From: Purpureocillium takamizusanense
Lineage: Eukaryota; Ascomycota; Sordariomycetes; Hypocreales; Ophiocordycipitaceae
Length of the DNA: 64,000 nt
Direction: 5' to 3'
Assembly (NCBI RefSeq): GCF_022605165.1
Contig: NC_063073.1
Coordinates: 2,542,001 to 2,606,000, forward strand
Shown: positions 10,091-22,200 of the stretch, in pieces
Layout of the letters: the number at the start of each line of letters is the position of its first letter
Numbering within the stretch: the first letter of the stretch is position 1
Notes under the pieces: generated by a model
Databases searched by the model: none
Told to the model about the DNA's origin: nothing
Seen by the model: the letters and a program-made list of their open reading frames with translations, nothing else
Made by a program: the position numbers and the translations under genes

Positions 10091-12148
10091 CCTTAGATAC
10101 GTGGCAAGGCGGAGAGGTGACCTGATGACTTCGGGCTCAGGCTACTTGAAATAGTTAAACGATAGATTTAGGAACAGTGTAAGATGGCTTTGCGTGTGAA
10201 TTGTACAGTGGCATCGTTGAAGCATGATGCGAGACAAGGCGGCCGGGATCGACTTCTTATATATCGCGAAGGATACCTGCGCCCGACACCAAAAAATGAC
10301 ACGGGCGCATGTAAGCGCTTCGGATACAAGCTCATGGCTGATTACGCAGTGTGAAGTCTGGCCGCGATGTTGAGAGTGAGTGGTGCGGCGGCGCGCGCGT
10401 AGTGCCTGGCGTCTGGTGTATCCGAGGTTGACCGAGACATCAACGGCTAAGAACGGTCGTTGCGCCTTGGCGGCAAGGGAATCCGTGGGCATAACGAGTT
10501 AGTAAAAACTGATCCTGGCATGAAGGAGCAGAATCCCAAAGGCTCAAAATCACCCGTCAAACGCGTCGCACACGGAACAAAAAGTCAAAACATCAGGCGA
10601 CGATTTCAGCCCGTCGACAACTCATGCTGCAGCTGGCGGACCTTGTCATTACTGGACTGCTCTTATACAAATCTGTCAAGATTGCTGGTTTCTTCGGCCC
10701 GTTGCCATAGGGTTCAGCTTGACTTGTGTACATATCTATACATCTATACGGAGCGCAACCTCCGGCCAATTAGTAGTGTATTGAAGTAAAATATCCACTG
10801 CCGCCGCCCGCCAAGTCATTGTTTACGTTAAATGTCGTTGGGAGGAATCAGAAGTCCCCAATCCTCTATGTATAAGTCAACTTTAAGAGAAAGCCGTCAG
10901 CATACATGGAGCATTCGAGACTGGACTGGATCTCGACCGTCGTGTGCTGGATTCAGGGTCATAAAACGGCAAGCTGGTTATCAATGAACTAGGATTTGCG
11001 ACTGTAAAGTTCATGTCCATCACACTCATGTCAATAACGTTTAAGGTTCAACGCGCCCTAGTGTGGGCTTTGGGGTGGACCGAAGTTTCCCTTTCTGTTG
11101 TTAAAGTGCGAATGCATGCACCCCGTGTTGCATCCGGGGAACGACCGTATAGCCAGGTGTAAAACAATTTTCCCCCGAGACTTTTGGGGCATATGGTATG
11201 GTATTTTCACATGTTGTCGATGTTGTTTCCCACCTTGCATCGATATCTCATGGCTTCCGCGGGCTAGGTTTAGGGGTCCTAGACCCGCTATGGCCCGACG
11301 CATACACTAACGTTAGGTCGCGGGACGGATTCGGTTCACCACCAGAACGTCGGACCCTTGGAGAGCCAAGGCCTGTACTGCGCATATTGCTGCACACGTC
11401 ACTGCAAGGCCGAGAAGGGGGGGGGGGACAACTGATGGGCGGTGCTGGGCTTAGCCCGATGAGCCACAGCAGCAGATGTTGGTCGAGACACACTCGACGT
11501 GGCCGGGTCATCTCAACGAGGCACATCTCGGTATCCCTCCGCTTGCTTCAGGACCAACACGCACAATGGCGCAAGATGGGTAATAAGCAAGCAAGCTCGG
11601 CAAGGTCCCCACATTCGACCATTTTGGAGGCGCCGTCGCCGGCACTTTGTTGCTGTATGCTGCTGGGGCTGAGATGCACGGGTGGGCTCAATGCCAAACC
11701 AACAGCGCGCTGGCCTGGGGACTAGAAACAGAGCTCCGGGTACGGGATTCGTATCCTTGTTACCCGCTGTGCCACACCTTGTGCCTTTTTTTGGGGTGGA
11801 TGCATGGTGTCGGAGGAACGAGAGCAAGAACGACGTGCGATCGGAACGAGGCAAGAAGACAAACATGGCTCTTGCTCGCGTTCGTGATGACGAATATCAC
11901 CAAGCTCTCGTCTCGCGAGAGGAGGCGATCTTCGTGGCGAGCGCGAGTATAGCACACAAGCCGAACGCTTTACTAGGGGACATCGCGTGCGATTTCTACG
12001 CATAAGTCTGTTGAATATAAAATGTAGCTCGTCATGTGTTACCAGGCGGCACACTCTCGATGCCACAATCTACAATTCCTCTATACTAATAGTGCTCGCA
12101 GCCATTATTTTGCTCGTTTTCGTTGAAACCGTTAAAGTTGACGTGGAG
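10091..12148. other. Intergenic, 2.1 kb, no supported gene
   Basis: Left end carries the promoter of the six-cysteine protein gene. The remainder has only overlapping short open frames (10460-10789, 11198-11725, 11647-12066) on both strands without domains, and a G homopolymer near 11417-11428. Confidence 0.45.
10257..10263 (-). promoter_or_regulatory. TATA box of the six-cysteine secreted protein gene
   Basis: TATATAA on the minus strand, about 170 bases upstream of the ATG at 10090. Confidence 0.4.
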
Positions 12149-12908
12149 ATGCATCTTCTTCTTTGCCTCGCGACCGTCGCTGGCGCCCTGTCTACCAGAA
12201 TCGCCGGTGAAGGCGTGTACCGGCAGCCCGAGGCCAAGTCCGCCCTCACCGCCAAAGTCGAGATCGGCGGAGCTCCAGCGAATGCAACCACGTTTGACGG
12301 CGTCACCTCTGTGATCCCCATCCGCGGCGGCGTGGTCGGGGGAAGCTTCTTCCAAGGAAATCTGGTGGCGAACCTCTCTTCCTCGGCGGAGAGGGTCCTG
12401 CCCGGCTCCAACGGCGGCAAGACGGTATGCACGCACGCACGCACGCACGGCCGTGGACTGTTGCCCTTGCCTCGATGGCGCAAGAGAATGAGTGCTGATC
12501 TTTATTTGGTCATATTCTATAGGAAGTAGAGACGCGGTGGGTCCTCGAGGATGGGAAAGGCCAGCGCATCCTGGCCAACATGCATGGCATGACAACGTAC
12601 GCCAACGAGGCGTTGCATGGATTCGGCGTCGCGTGCGTAGATCGTCCCGTCGTTTCGGTAACGGGCCGAGACACTTGACACTATATACGTACTAACAGAG
12701 TGGGTGTTACGTACCTTCAATTGTTAGGCGCCTGATGACGGATGTCGACCAATACTCGTGGGTGAGCTGGGAGACGTTTTCGGTCGAGTGGACGGGCGAG
12801 TACTACACTGGCACAGCGGAGTTTGAGGTGTTTTCGCTCGCCAGCGGTGGACGCAGGGACGGCAAGCCGATCAAGGCGCTGCTCCCACCACCGGGAAAGG
12901 CGCAATAG
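12149..12908 (+). CDS. Secreted DUF3237-like protein (188 aa), three exons
   Basis: Exons 12149-12424, 12523-12632 and 12728-12908; introns of 98 and 95 nt with GTATGC and GTGCGT donors and TAG acceptors, phases 0 and 2. Residues 1-14 (MHLLLCLATVAGAL) form a signal peptide. The blocks VIPIRGGVVGGSFFQGNL, RWVLEDGKGQRI, GVARL and SWETFSVEWTGEYY follow the layout of DUF3237 proteins: a Gly-rich PIxGGxxxG strand, an R-x-x-[LV]-E-x-x-[DG]-G strand and a Tyr-rich end. DUF3237 has no settled function, and many members lack a signal peptide, so secretion is the notable point. No catalytic motif is visible. The first intron begins with a (GCAC)n run. The start is the Met that opens the signal peptide. 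Assignment to DUF3237 is by pattern memory only. Confidence 0.65.
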
Positions 12909-13958
12909 AGCGGCGGATGGCAGGCTAGGCACAGACCGTGGATCTACAGGCTTCATGTTCATGTTGTTTCCTGGGACCGACCAGGTGCCTACACGTATCC
13001 CCGTGTAAGTGGCCGGGCTGTGCCAAGGTGTCAGTCTGGCGGTATGGCGTGGGTCATCAATGGGTAGACGAGAGGGTTATCCTATCGGAGGGCTTTTCGC
13101 TTAGATGAAAGGGAAAAGGAATGATTTGACTGAGCCACCCGTTTGGACTGGGATCCTCGTTGTTGGAATAAGCTTCTGGGGCACGCACGCTGCATGTCTG
13201 GAACGAGCAAGCCACTCACTGCAATGGCGCCCTGTAAAGGCCCCGAGCGAGTCGACCGACAGCTCCATCATGTTTGCTTCGTATCTGGCCGTGTTGGAGT
13301 CTAGCGATTGAAGTTGTCCTTGATACTGTGAACCGGCGTAGCCGCCCAAGTGCGTGATACTGTTTTACATGGGGAAAAACATCTAGACTAACTTAGTACT
13401 CATTGCCCGGCGAGCATTGCAGAGTTTCGTCCCTGCAAACAATCATGTCCGCAATCTTCCAATACGACGGCCCGGCGCGGACGGGCAGTCCACACGGCCG
13501 TTGGGAGTTAGTTCCTTGTTGCCGCGGGTCTCCGTCTCCGGGTCATGGACTGGACTGGGGGGAACGGACGACGCATAATAATAAGCTCGCTCTCGTTCTT
13601 CACCATCAAATCTCAGCCTCGACACTGAGCCGCACAGCAGCGCCCCCGAGACATGAGCTGGGATGGGATACCTCGTGTATAGCTCGTTCAATGTCGCCAC
13701 CACCACTTATACGATACGATGCGCGTGGACAACGGATGCGCTCGCCTCTCTGACAAGCAAAGCAGCGGGCATACATACATGATGCGTGCGCTAGCGTCGA
13801 GTTCGCACAATCAGCCCCCCTGGCCATGATCGGCAGCCACTGGCTCCTCAAGACCTCCTCCGTGGAGAGGGCAAGGACACGGCATCTCACCGTCTTACTG
13901 CGCCCGCCACACACCCCCCCCCCCCTTCACCCGTCACGCGCGCGCGTGCGCACCGCCC
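12909..13958. other. Intergenic, 1.05 kb
   Basis: No supported gene; open frames at 13101-13349 and 13403-13753 have no domain. A C homopolymer sits at ~13914-13925 just before the next coding sequence. Confidence 0.45.
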
Positions 13959-16694
13959 ATGGCCGACCTCGCCGGCACAATCGTCGGGGCGGTCTCCTTC
14001 GGGCTGCAGCTCGCGACGGCCCTCCAGACGTTTACGGTGCTCGCCATCGAGGCGGACGACGCGCTGCGCGACATCGTGTTCGAGGTCAACGCCACGGCCG
14101 CGGCCCTCGGTCAGCTGCAGACCATTGTCGACGCGGACAGGGCCATCCCCGACGATGATGATGATGATGCCGCAGCCAGGTCCCGCGTGCTGAACGACAG
14201 CGGACGGCACCAAGTCCAGACGCTGGCGCTGCGCTGCGAGAAGGTGTACGGGGTTATCGTCCGGCTCGTGCTGAAAGCGAGCGGCAGCGGCAGTAGCAGC
14301 ACCGGGAACAACAACGAAGGCGGCGACGGCGGCGATGGTAACCCTACGCTAAGCGGGGGGCGCGCCCGGGCGGCGCTGCTGGACGTATCGACGCTGAAGC
14401 CCATGAACGTGCTCAGGCGGCTCCGCTGGCCGTGGCTGATACCCCGAATCAACCGCTGCCAGGAGCAGTTGCGGTGGCTCAAGATCAGCTTGCTCGTCAC
14501 GCTGCAGGTTGCGAATCTGGCTGGACAGCAGATCAGGTAAGGTCCTGTGATGTGGGAAACGAATTCGCCCCAGCCTCGCCCACCCACCCACCCGTCGTGC
14601 AGCGTTCTGACAAAGGCCCAACAAGCAGGGCCGGGGAGAAGGCAGCATCTCCCGAGGATGATGGTGATGATGATGATGTCTGGGCGCGGCAGGCCATTGA
14701 CAAGCTCTGGCAGCGCCAGGCTCTCCTTGAGCGGCGGGCGGCGGTCGGTGATGGACGAGCAGGCGATGACAGTGCCCGAGCAAGGGGAAGGTCATCGAAG
14801 AAGTCGGATGAAGCGATGCGGCCAAGGCCAAGCGCAGCCTTGGCCACTGATCAAGACGCCGCCGGCTCCATCAGCCAGCCTTCACCACTTGTCGGAAACT
14901 TGACGAACCCCTACGCACGTACAGCAGCATCTCCGGACTGGCAACTGGGTACAACGTCGTCGAGACATGTTACAGGTGAGTGTTCGCCTTACAACGAGAG
15001 CAAGGCCGCAGTGAGCGTGGCCTTTGTAAGCCGGGGCCGCCAGCACAACACGTACCGTGGCGAAAGCGGCGCTGTCGGTCGCGCAAAACGATACCCCTGG
15101 GTCGACGACCTGGTAGAGCCTAGAGGATCACTGGTACGCAACAAGACCGCTGCGCAGGATGTGAAAGCGCCATGGCAAGAAAGGAGAGTGCCATGGCAAG
15201 AGCACGAGCCGGAGCTAAACACACCGGACGTCACCGGGGGCAAGACTATACGACTAGCCCGAGGAGCCCATTCTTCATCATCGTCACACGCACATACTGG
15301 TCAAGAGAACCGCGGAAACGTATTCGCGCAATGGTTTCCTAGACTCGCCGGTGCTGGGTCCAAGGGGCCACCACTGTTTGTGAAGGACACCCCCAGCGAC
15401 GATCTGAAAGCCTTCATCGTCGATGAGCAGGGGGGTATACGGCCCGTGCCGTTTGGCCACCGGAACCTCGAGTACAATCTCACACGGATCGTCAAATCGC
15501 ACAAGCGAAGCACTTGGACGCAGTACCTGGATGCGGACGCGGAGACGCAGGCCCTGCTCGCCAAGGCCACGGATTCAGCCAGGAAGACGACGAACCACAG
15601 CGTCGCCCTCGTCGCCTTCCAACGGCTCGAGAGTCGGCCAAACGCCTTAGTCGTGTTCTACGCCGTAACAGAGCCCCTGCAGCCGGTACAGTTTACTAAG
15701 GATGTGAGCCGTAGGTTCATGGTTCCGTACGGTGCGTGTGACACCTACGAGGTACGAACGAACGCGTGGTCGCGATTCCATTTACCGAGCAAGTGTTTGA
15801 TCTGACAAACTTCACATTTGACAGGAGTTTTCCCGCACTATACTTGCGCTGTTGAGCGATGACCCACGGCTGCAAAGGGCGGTGCGCAAAGGGTCGTTTG
15901 AGCTCCGGACCGAACGCGGCGAAACGATTCACCCGACTCTTTGGGCGGGATGGATACAGCCCGGTGCTATTGTTGTAATGAAGGCTTTGCCTGAGCGCAG
16001 CGTACCAGATTTCCCGGCCGGATCTTCAAAGGACGGCCGCGCGGATGAGAAGATGCCCGAGCATAGCAGACCCGTCCGAAGGCCTGGAATAAGCGGGCAT
16101 TTGCACAGCGGTGCGCCGGTAGAGGCTGTTCGGCCCTCGTCACCTCCATGGGAACGCATTTTTGTCCCTACTGAAATGGCGTCTGAGAATACATATGAAA
16201 CGGTGGTTGAGGAGAACAAGGGCGATGAGACGGTGGCTGAGAATATTGAGGCCGGCAATGTGCAAATCGCCGCGGCTGTGGCTCACGCACGCCGTAGGAG
16301 AACCGTGCTCGGCCGCCTGGTGGGATCGCTGGGTTCCCTCGGCACAGGTCTCTCCAGGCGACGGCGTGGGCGTCGTGGCGGGCCGGTTCAGGACAGTCTT
16401 GAAGGCGTCACATGGATGACCCCAGGCAAGCATGTGGTGGTGGGCGTCGACGATGCTACGGATGACGATGTCGCATCGTGGGAACCTGACAACGAAGACG
16501 AGGGAGAAGGAGCACACAGTGATAGCTATAAACAAGACGGACTAGCTGCTGGGTCAGACGATGATTCTGAGGACATTGCCTTGGAGGAGTATACCAAGGA
16601 GGCCGTGCCGGGGACCACTCGGTCAGTCGACGAACTGCTTCGACGCTGGACGAACGCGCCGCGGAGAGAGGTGTCGTCTGACATGGCGGCATGA
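13959..16694 (+). CDS. STAND-type fungal N-terminal domain plus ubiquitin-like domain protein (856 aa)
   Basis: Exons 13959-14536, 14629-15751 and 15825-16694; introns of 92 and 73 nt, with donors GTAAGG and GTACGA. Choosing the CAG at 14626-14628 rather than the earlier CAG keeps the frame. Residues ~1-130 (DLAGTIVGAVSFGLQLATAL, then VNATAAALGQLQTIVD) match the N-terminal helical domain found on fungal STAND/NLR-like proteins. Residues ~135-530 are low-complexity and probably disordered. Residues ~545-625 (VQFTKDVSRRFMVPYG, then LWAGWIQPGAIVVMKALP) match the ubiquitin-like fold common in ascomycete proteins that pair it with this N-terminal domain. The C-terminal ~230 residues are acidic, with a basic RRRRGRRGG stretch. 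No NACHT or NB-ARC ATPase and no repeats are present, so it is not a complete NLR. A role in incompatibility or signalling is inference. Confidence 0.75.
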
Positions 16695-16910
16695 GGCGAG
16701 GGCCTGTATTTGTTTCATTTATTTTGTTTTTTCCGCAATGGGGTCGAATGGATCATACGCAGTAGTAACATGGGTTCATGGCACGACGCGCAGGCATTAC
16801 ATATGCGAGAAGTTGTAAACATTACACACATAGTACATGTACACGAACTACACATCTCATAAGACACCGCTACAGTTTCAGAAGAGGAGCCATTCACGGG
16901 CAACCCAGCC

Positions 16911-17726
16911 TTACTGAGCCATCACCACGTCCTCGACGCCGGCGGCACCGTCATCATCCCGCCTCACCCCCGGCGGCCACCATATCATGGCGGGATACGC
17001 GTACGGCTCCCCGCGGTCATCCGTCGCCGGCCCCATGTCCTCGAAGCCCATGCGGCGGTACAGCTCCATGCCCTCGACGCTGGCCTCGAGGTAGGCGGGG
17101 ACGCCGAGCTCGGCGCAGCGGTCCATGCCCCAGCGCACGACGGCCGAGCCCACGCCCTGGCGGCGGTGCGCGCCGTCGACGCACATGAACTTGAGCTGCC
17201 CGTGGGGGCGCCCGCCCATGCGCCGCCGCCGCGCCTCGTTGCCCGGGCGCACGAAGGCGAGGCAGCGCGCGCGGCCCTCGGGGTCCGTCTCCTGCATCCA
17301 GGAGAAGCGGCTCATGAAGGGTTCGGAGGAGTCGTCGGCGGCGGTGCGCGCCCGGTCGTAGATGAACCATTCTGCGTAGCCGACGATTTTGTCTTGGACG
17401 TCCCCTTGGATACTGCCGTTGACGGTGGTGGCGGTGACTGCCGGGTCATCGTCAAGATGCTGCAGCAGCTGCTGCTGCTGTTGCTGTTGCTGAGGCACCA
17501 CCGTCGCCACGCACTTGACGCACACGGGCGGCGCGCGGGGGAAGCGAGCCTGGTGCTCGCGCTGGCCGCGCAGGTGCAGCGCCGCGGTGACGAGGCGGTT
17601 GGCGGGCGTGTCGGCTCCGTGCGAGAGTTCGTGTATGGGCACGAAGCCAAAGGACTGGTTGAAGATTTCCATGCACCGCGGCATGTCCTCGTCGGCGGCC
17701 GGCTCGACGCGCAGCGCGGGCTTCAT
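16911..17726 (-). CDS. GNAT-family N-acetyltransferase (271 aa)
   Basis: Single-exon protein. Residues ~5-50 (PALRVEPAADEDMPRCMEIF) form the first beta-alpha unit, and the acetyl-CoA loop RRQGVGSAVVRWG sits in the C-terminal half, followed by AYLEASVEGMELYRRMGFED, the usual end of a GNAT fold. GNAT enzymes transfer acetyl from acetyl-CoA to an amine; the substrate cannot be told. Fungal relatives of this layout are generic small-molecule or peptide acetyltransferases. A variable insertion between the first strands contains a poly-Gln tract coded at 17460-17492. The ATG at 17726 is used because the in-frame codon upstream is GTG, and it has A at -3. It converges with the STAND-N/ULD gene, whose stop is 216 bases away. 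Confidence 0.88.
   Translation of the reverse strand: MKPALRVEPAADEDMPRCMEIFNQSFGFVPIHELSHGADTPANRLVTAALHLRGQREHQARFPRAPPVCVKCVATVVPQQQQQQQQLLQHLDDDPAVTATTVNGSIQGDVQDKIVGYAEWFIYDRARTAADDSSEPFMSRFSWMQETDPEGRARCLAFVRPGNEARRRRMGGRPHGQLKFMCVDGAHRRQGVGSAVVRWGMDRCAELGVPAYLEASVEGMELYRRMGFEDMGPATDDRGEPYAYPAMIWWPPGVRRDDDGAAGVEDVVMAQ
17460..17492 (-). repeat. Coding CAG/CAA repeat (poly-Gln) in the GNAT gene
   Basis: A run of CAG and CAA codons giving about nine Gln in a loop insertion, with interrupted purity. Probably length-variable and tolerated because it lies outside the acetyl-CoA fold. Confidence 0.75.
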
Positions 17727-19497
17727 GTTTGCTTGTCTCACTCGGGGCTTCTCTCGGCGGCCGTCGTGATCAACAAGGCTTTGGGCTGGGAGAGGTTGAA
17801 GGGGGATGTGGATGGATGGATGGATAGATGGATGAGGCGGACGGAGCTGTAGTGAAAGTCTGGCTGGCTTAGGCTAAATAAATTCCACGTCGAAATATCA
17901 AATGTCCGTCTCTTTATTGATCAAGGATGAGTCCCTTTTGGCGTGAGCTATCGGGGTTTATTGAGCCGTATTTCTCGTACACTAATAATGTGGCGTAAGC
18001 TCACGGCCGAAGTCGAGAGTGAGTCACGACATTCGGCTCCCTATAGCGGAACACCCTCCCGGGTATAGTAGCAACTTGGGCCACCTGCAATTACTGTGGC
18101 CGAGAGACGTTGTCAAGCCATGCCAACTCATGCAGGATAGATAGATAGCCTTTGCCATGCGTGGTTTGGAGAGTCGCTGTTTGACACAAGACCAGCTTCG
18201 AGTCGTTTTCTCACAACATAACCACGAGCAGACGACGAAGCATGGCTGTTGGCATAGCATCTTATCACAGATGCCCTGGAGATTGATGTCTGATATGAAA
18301 GTAAAACTGCAAACCTTGGACAGCGATGGGCAACCATGTGCAGTGCTGAGCACTTGGCTTTGAATGGGCTGTGGGGATGAAGAGAGCTCCCCGGCACCTT
18401 GCGATGCGATGACGGGGGACAATTGATGCCTCAGATGAGTCTATGCAAGCAAGACCCGCGACTGCCCCTTGCTGCTCATGAGACAAATGAGCGTGGTGGC
18501 ACAGAGAGAAAAGAGGCAAGTTGGGACGAGATCGAGGAGTCTTGGCTTGGCCTGCCTCTTTGTGTCTGGACTGGCTGCCCACGATATGTGCATGCGCGAG
18601 GGACGACGTTGAGTGCATATGACTTTTGCGACCGCAGAATAATTACATCCTGCCCTGTTCGTCGGGCAGGGTGGGTGGTGCGGCAAGGGCCGGACGGTGA
18701 ACACGAGAGGCCCGTTGTTTGTTAGTGTTTTGCTAGAGGAGACACGAGTCGGAAACAACCTTCCATGGAAGCTAAACCAAAGATGAGGTGCCCGTTGTGG
18801 GGGAGCATTGATGAGCGCCCACAGGCTGGAGTCCCCTGTTGACGGCCGCTCTGCCATGGTTGGCTGCGGGAGACCGCACAGGTACCTGACCCCGGGAGCC
18901 AGGCACGGGAGCAGCACCCGCCAGACGCTACGTGCTGTAGGTACCTACTACCTACTAGGTAGGCGGCGGCGCCCACAGTGGGGAGCTACTAAGGTATGGA
19001 AGGTTCCCGTCCTCTTCATCACAGGCGCCTTGCCCCTGACGAGAGCGCGGCGGCCAGGAGCTTCCAATAGGTCGACAGTTCCAATTGACAGCACCAGCTC
19101 CAGGGGATGGGCATTTACGGGGCATCCACAGTTCTACAGACAATCCATGGATGCATGAAATTGGGGAGCTGACTTCCACGCCGCCGCCTCATATAATCTC
19201 GCCAGACGTGCCACGGCATGTGACGGCTCGCTCATCAACAACCATGCCAATTCCCATCGCCTGGCCTTGACATTCTTTTCTTTCTTCCATCCCTCGCATT
19301 GTCCATCGTCGTGCAGCACCCTCCAACCACAACTGGAACCCCCTCGTGCTGTCAAACCTGCGAGGCGCCCCACCCCCGCTGTCGATTGTCTCCCACCCAC
19401 CCGAAACCCTCAACTTCATCTCTTGTCTGTCCGTCCGTCGGCAACCCCCTGACCCGCCCACCACGCGACAAACAAAAAAACCCGACGACAGTCAGTC
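17727..19497. other. Intergenic, 1.8 kb, between GNAT and ECT1
   Basis: Divergent promoter region. Contains short (GATG)n and (GATA)n runs near 17813-17832 and 18137-18148, a TACCTAC palindrome-like run near 18939-18962, and a pyrimidine-rich leader before the ECT1 ATG. No supported coding sequence. Confidence 0.45.
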
Positions 19498-21155
19498 ATG
19501 GCCGCGTCGACGGGCGACAACCCCAACGCGCCGCGCGGCGAGCCCGCCCCGGAGCTGCTCGATGGCCGCATCTGGGTCGACGGCTGCTTTGACTTTTTCC
19601 ACCACGGTGCGTCCGCGCAAGAACCCTCCGCCCATCCCCCCCCCCCCGCGCGTCCTCTGCTCGTCGCGGAGCTTTGGGGGCTTCCAAGAACAAAAACGAG
19701 CCCAGAAACCACCAACAAGCCCCCTGCTAACCCGGGCGACCATGCATCAGGCCACGCGGGCGCCATGGTCCAGGCGCGGCAGCTCGGCGACGAGCTCTAC
19801 GCGGGCGTGCACTCGGACGAGGACATTCTCGCCAACAAGGGGCCGACGGTCATGACGCTCGAGGAGAGGCAAGACTTCACAGACCCTCCACATCCTCCGC
19901 GCACCCAAGACGGGTGACGCACAGGAGGAGACCTGGCTGCTGGACGCTTCGCTGACCGCCAGACAATTCCAGACTCGCCGCCACAGACGCCTGCCGCTGG
20001 GTCACCAAGTCGGTCAGCCACGCGCCCTACGTGACGGAGCTCCCCTTCATCTCGCACTACGGCTGCCGCTACGTCGTCCACGGCGACGACATCACCTCGG
20101 ACTCGGACGGCAACGACTGCTACCGCTTCGTCAAGGAGGCCGGCCGCTTCAAGGTGGTCAAGCGCTCCCCCGGCATCTCCACGACGGACCTGGTCGGCCG
20201 CATGCTGCTGTGCACCAAGACGCACTTTATACACTCGCTCCAGAGGATGCTGGCCGGCGACGAGGGCTACGGCTCCCCCGACGAACGCCGCGCCCAGGGC
20301 GAGGCCATGCTCGCCCGCCTGCGCCTCTACGCCACCGACGAGACGGCCAAGGCCCCCGGCGCCGACGTGTGGTTCTGGACCCCGACGACGACGACAAAGA
20401 CGACGACGCCAGGAAGACGCGACGGGAATGCTGGTGGTAGTGGTGGCGTTGCCGATGGTGGCTCCTTTGAGCGCCTGCTCGCCGGCAAGGGTCCGCTGCC
20501 CGGCCAGCGCGTCGTCTACGTCGACGGCGGCTTCGACCTCTTCTCGAGCGGCCACATCGAGTTCCTGCGCCGCGTGGTCGTCGCCGAGGAGGAGCTCGCG
20601 CGAGCCGCCGGCGGCTGGTTCGACGACGAGGCGGCCGTGGCGCGGCGCAAGGCGGCCAACGGCGGCAAGGACTACGGGCCGGCCTATGTCGTGGTGGGCG
20701 TGCACGAGGACGAGGTCATCAACGAGTGGAAGGGCGTCAACTACCCCATCATGAACATGTTTGAGCGCGGGCTCTGCGTGCTGCAGTGCAAGTACATCAA
20801 CGCCGTCGTCTTCGGCGCCCCCTTTACCCCCACCAAGGCCTACCTGACGGCCCTGCCCCTGGGCGGCGACGGCGTGCCACCCGCGGCCATCTACCACGGC
20901 CCCACGGCCTTTATGCCCCTGACGTACGACCCCTACGAGGCGCCCAAGGCCATGGGCATCTACCGCGAGATTGGCGCCCACGCCTTCGCCGACGTCAACG
21001 CCGGCGAGATTGTCCAGCGCATCATGCGCAGCCGCGACATGTACGAGGCCAGGCAGCGGGCCAAGGGCGTCAAGGCCGAGGCCGAGGCGGCGGCCCGCGA
21101 GCGCGAGGTGCTCGAGGAGGAGCAGCGGCGGCGCGAGGAGGAGCGGCGGGCGTAG
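19498..21155 (+). CDS. ECT1: Ethanolamine-phosphate cytidylyltransferase (469 aa)
   Basis: Exons 19498-19606, 19751-19868 and 19973-21155. Converts CTP and phosphoethanolamine to CDP-ethanolamine in the Kennedy pathway of phosphatidylethanolamine synthesis. Two cytidylyltransferase domains are visible. The first has VDGCFDFFHHGHAGAM (HxGH, residues 35-38, codons split by intron 1), HSDEDILANKGP, a conserved DACRW block and the signature KRSPGISTTDLVGRML. The second has VDGGFDLFSSGHIEFL, where S replaces the first His, as I recall for fungal homologues, and VVGVHEDEVINEWKG. A Thr/Gly-rich linker separates the domains and a Glu/Arg-rich helix ends the protein. Intron 2 uses a GC donor (AG|GCAAGA) and AG acceptor; only this keeps the conserved LEER-LAATDACRW block without an insertion. 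A long frame on the opposite strand (19797-21503) is a shadow. Confidence 0.93.
19869..19972 (+). other. Non-canonical GC-AG intron in ECT1
   Basis: The donor context is AG|GCAAGA (a consensus donor except for C at +2) and the acceptor is CCAG. The alternative GT donor at 19915 would insert 15 residues into an invariant segment of the catalytic domain, so the GC donor is much the better reading. Confidence 0.75.
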
Positions 21156-21885
21156 GTTAGGTGCAAGCAAGGTGCATTGGCCGGGAGTCGCCTGTGGGTT
21201 CTCTGGAAAAAAGAAGCGCGCTTTTCTGTTGCGGGCATTCGGAGCAGCACCCGACCCGGGAGCAGGTGTTTTGTATTCGACCAGGTAGACGGTCATAGGG
21301 CCACACGGGCTACATACATACATACCGTTAATACTATCCATCCGCATATATGGAACATACACTTGCTTTCCACGGAGGAAGCGCGAGCTCGTCGAACGCC
21401 CCGGCGGATAAGTAACAATGGTGATGGCGATGACGACAGATGATGATGAGCGCAGAGTTCCAATGTCCCCGCCGTGTTGGTGTCGAGATACCCCTATACG
21501 CATGTTGGTTGACCCCTCCCTCTCTCAGGGCTCTCCTCTCAGGGCAATGCGCCATCCAGTCCAGTCCAGCCATCCAGCCGTCGGCAAAGGTTTTCCCATC
21601 ATCCCCTACTAACAAGTCAGGTCAGGTCAGGTCAAGGTCAAGGTCAAGGTCCCGAAGCTGCCGCAGACAGGCTGAAGGTATGTACATAAGGTAGTATCAA
21701 CGTGTGGCCCAGCACGCGCCGCAGCGGCAGCAGCAGCAGCGGCAGCGGCAACACCGATAACGACGGCCCTCATGCGCATAACACGCCTCATGCGCATAAC
21801 TCGCCTCATCTTATTACACACGCCTCTCTCTTACACCCCTCGCTCCCTCGCCTCGCTCCGTCCTCCCCCTTCGGCGCCGGCGGCA

Positions 21886-21975
21886 TGTATGTATGTAGGA
21901 TGCTCGCATGCTGGTCGCAGTGTACTGTATGTATGTATGTATGTACAGTATGTACGCAGTGTACTATATGTATGT
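21886..21975. repeat. (GTAT)n tetranucleotide repeats
   Basis: Several short runs of GTAT/TGTA units, the longest at about 21927-21944, interspersed with TACAGTATGTACG. Confidence 0.8.
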
Positions 21976-22200
21976 ACATACGTATTAGTACGTCGTACGA
22001 AACAGCCGGGCAACAGACAAGCGTCCGGCGTACAGCCATTTTCGTATATATGCCGACGACGCTCCTGTTTCTTTCTTTCTTTCTTTTTTTTTTGCTATAC
22101 ATTCGAATTCGTACAAGATAATGTAGCGGGCCATGCGCGTCTTCCAGTCGTCAACAAACTACTAACGTACCACCCGGCACGAGCGACAACGGACATGATG

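Noticed and set aside
19797..21503. 568-codon open frame on the minus strand
   Set aside because: Lies antisense to ECT1, is made of GC-rich codon shadow and has no domain; the plus-strand protein is clearly a cytidylyltransferase.
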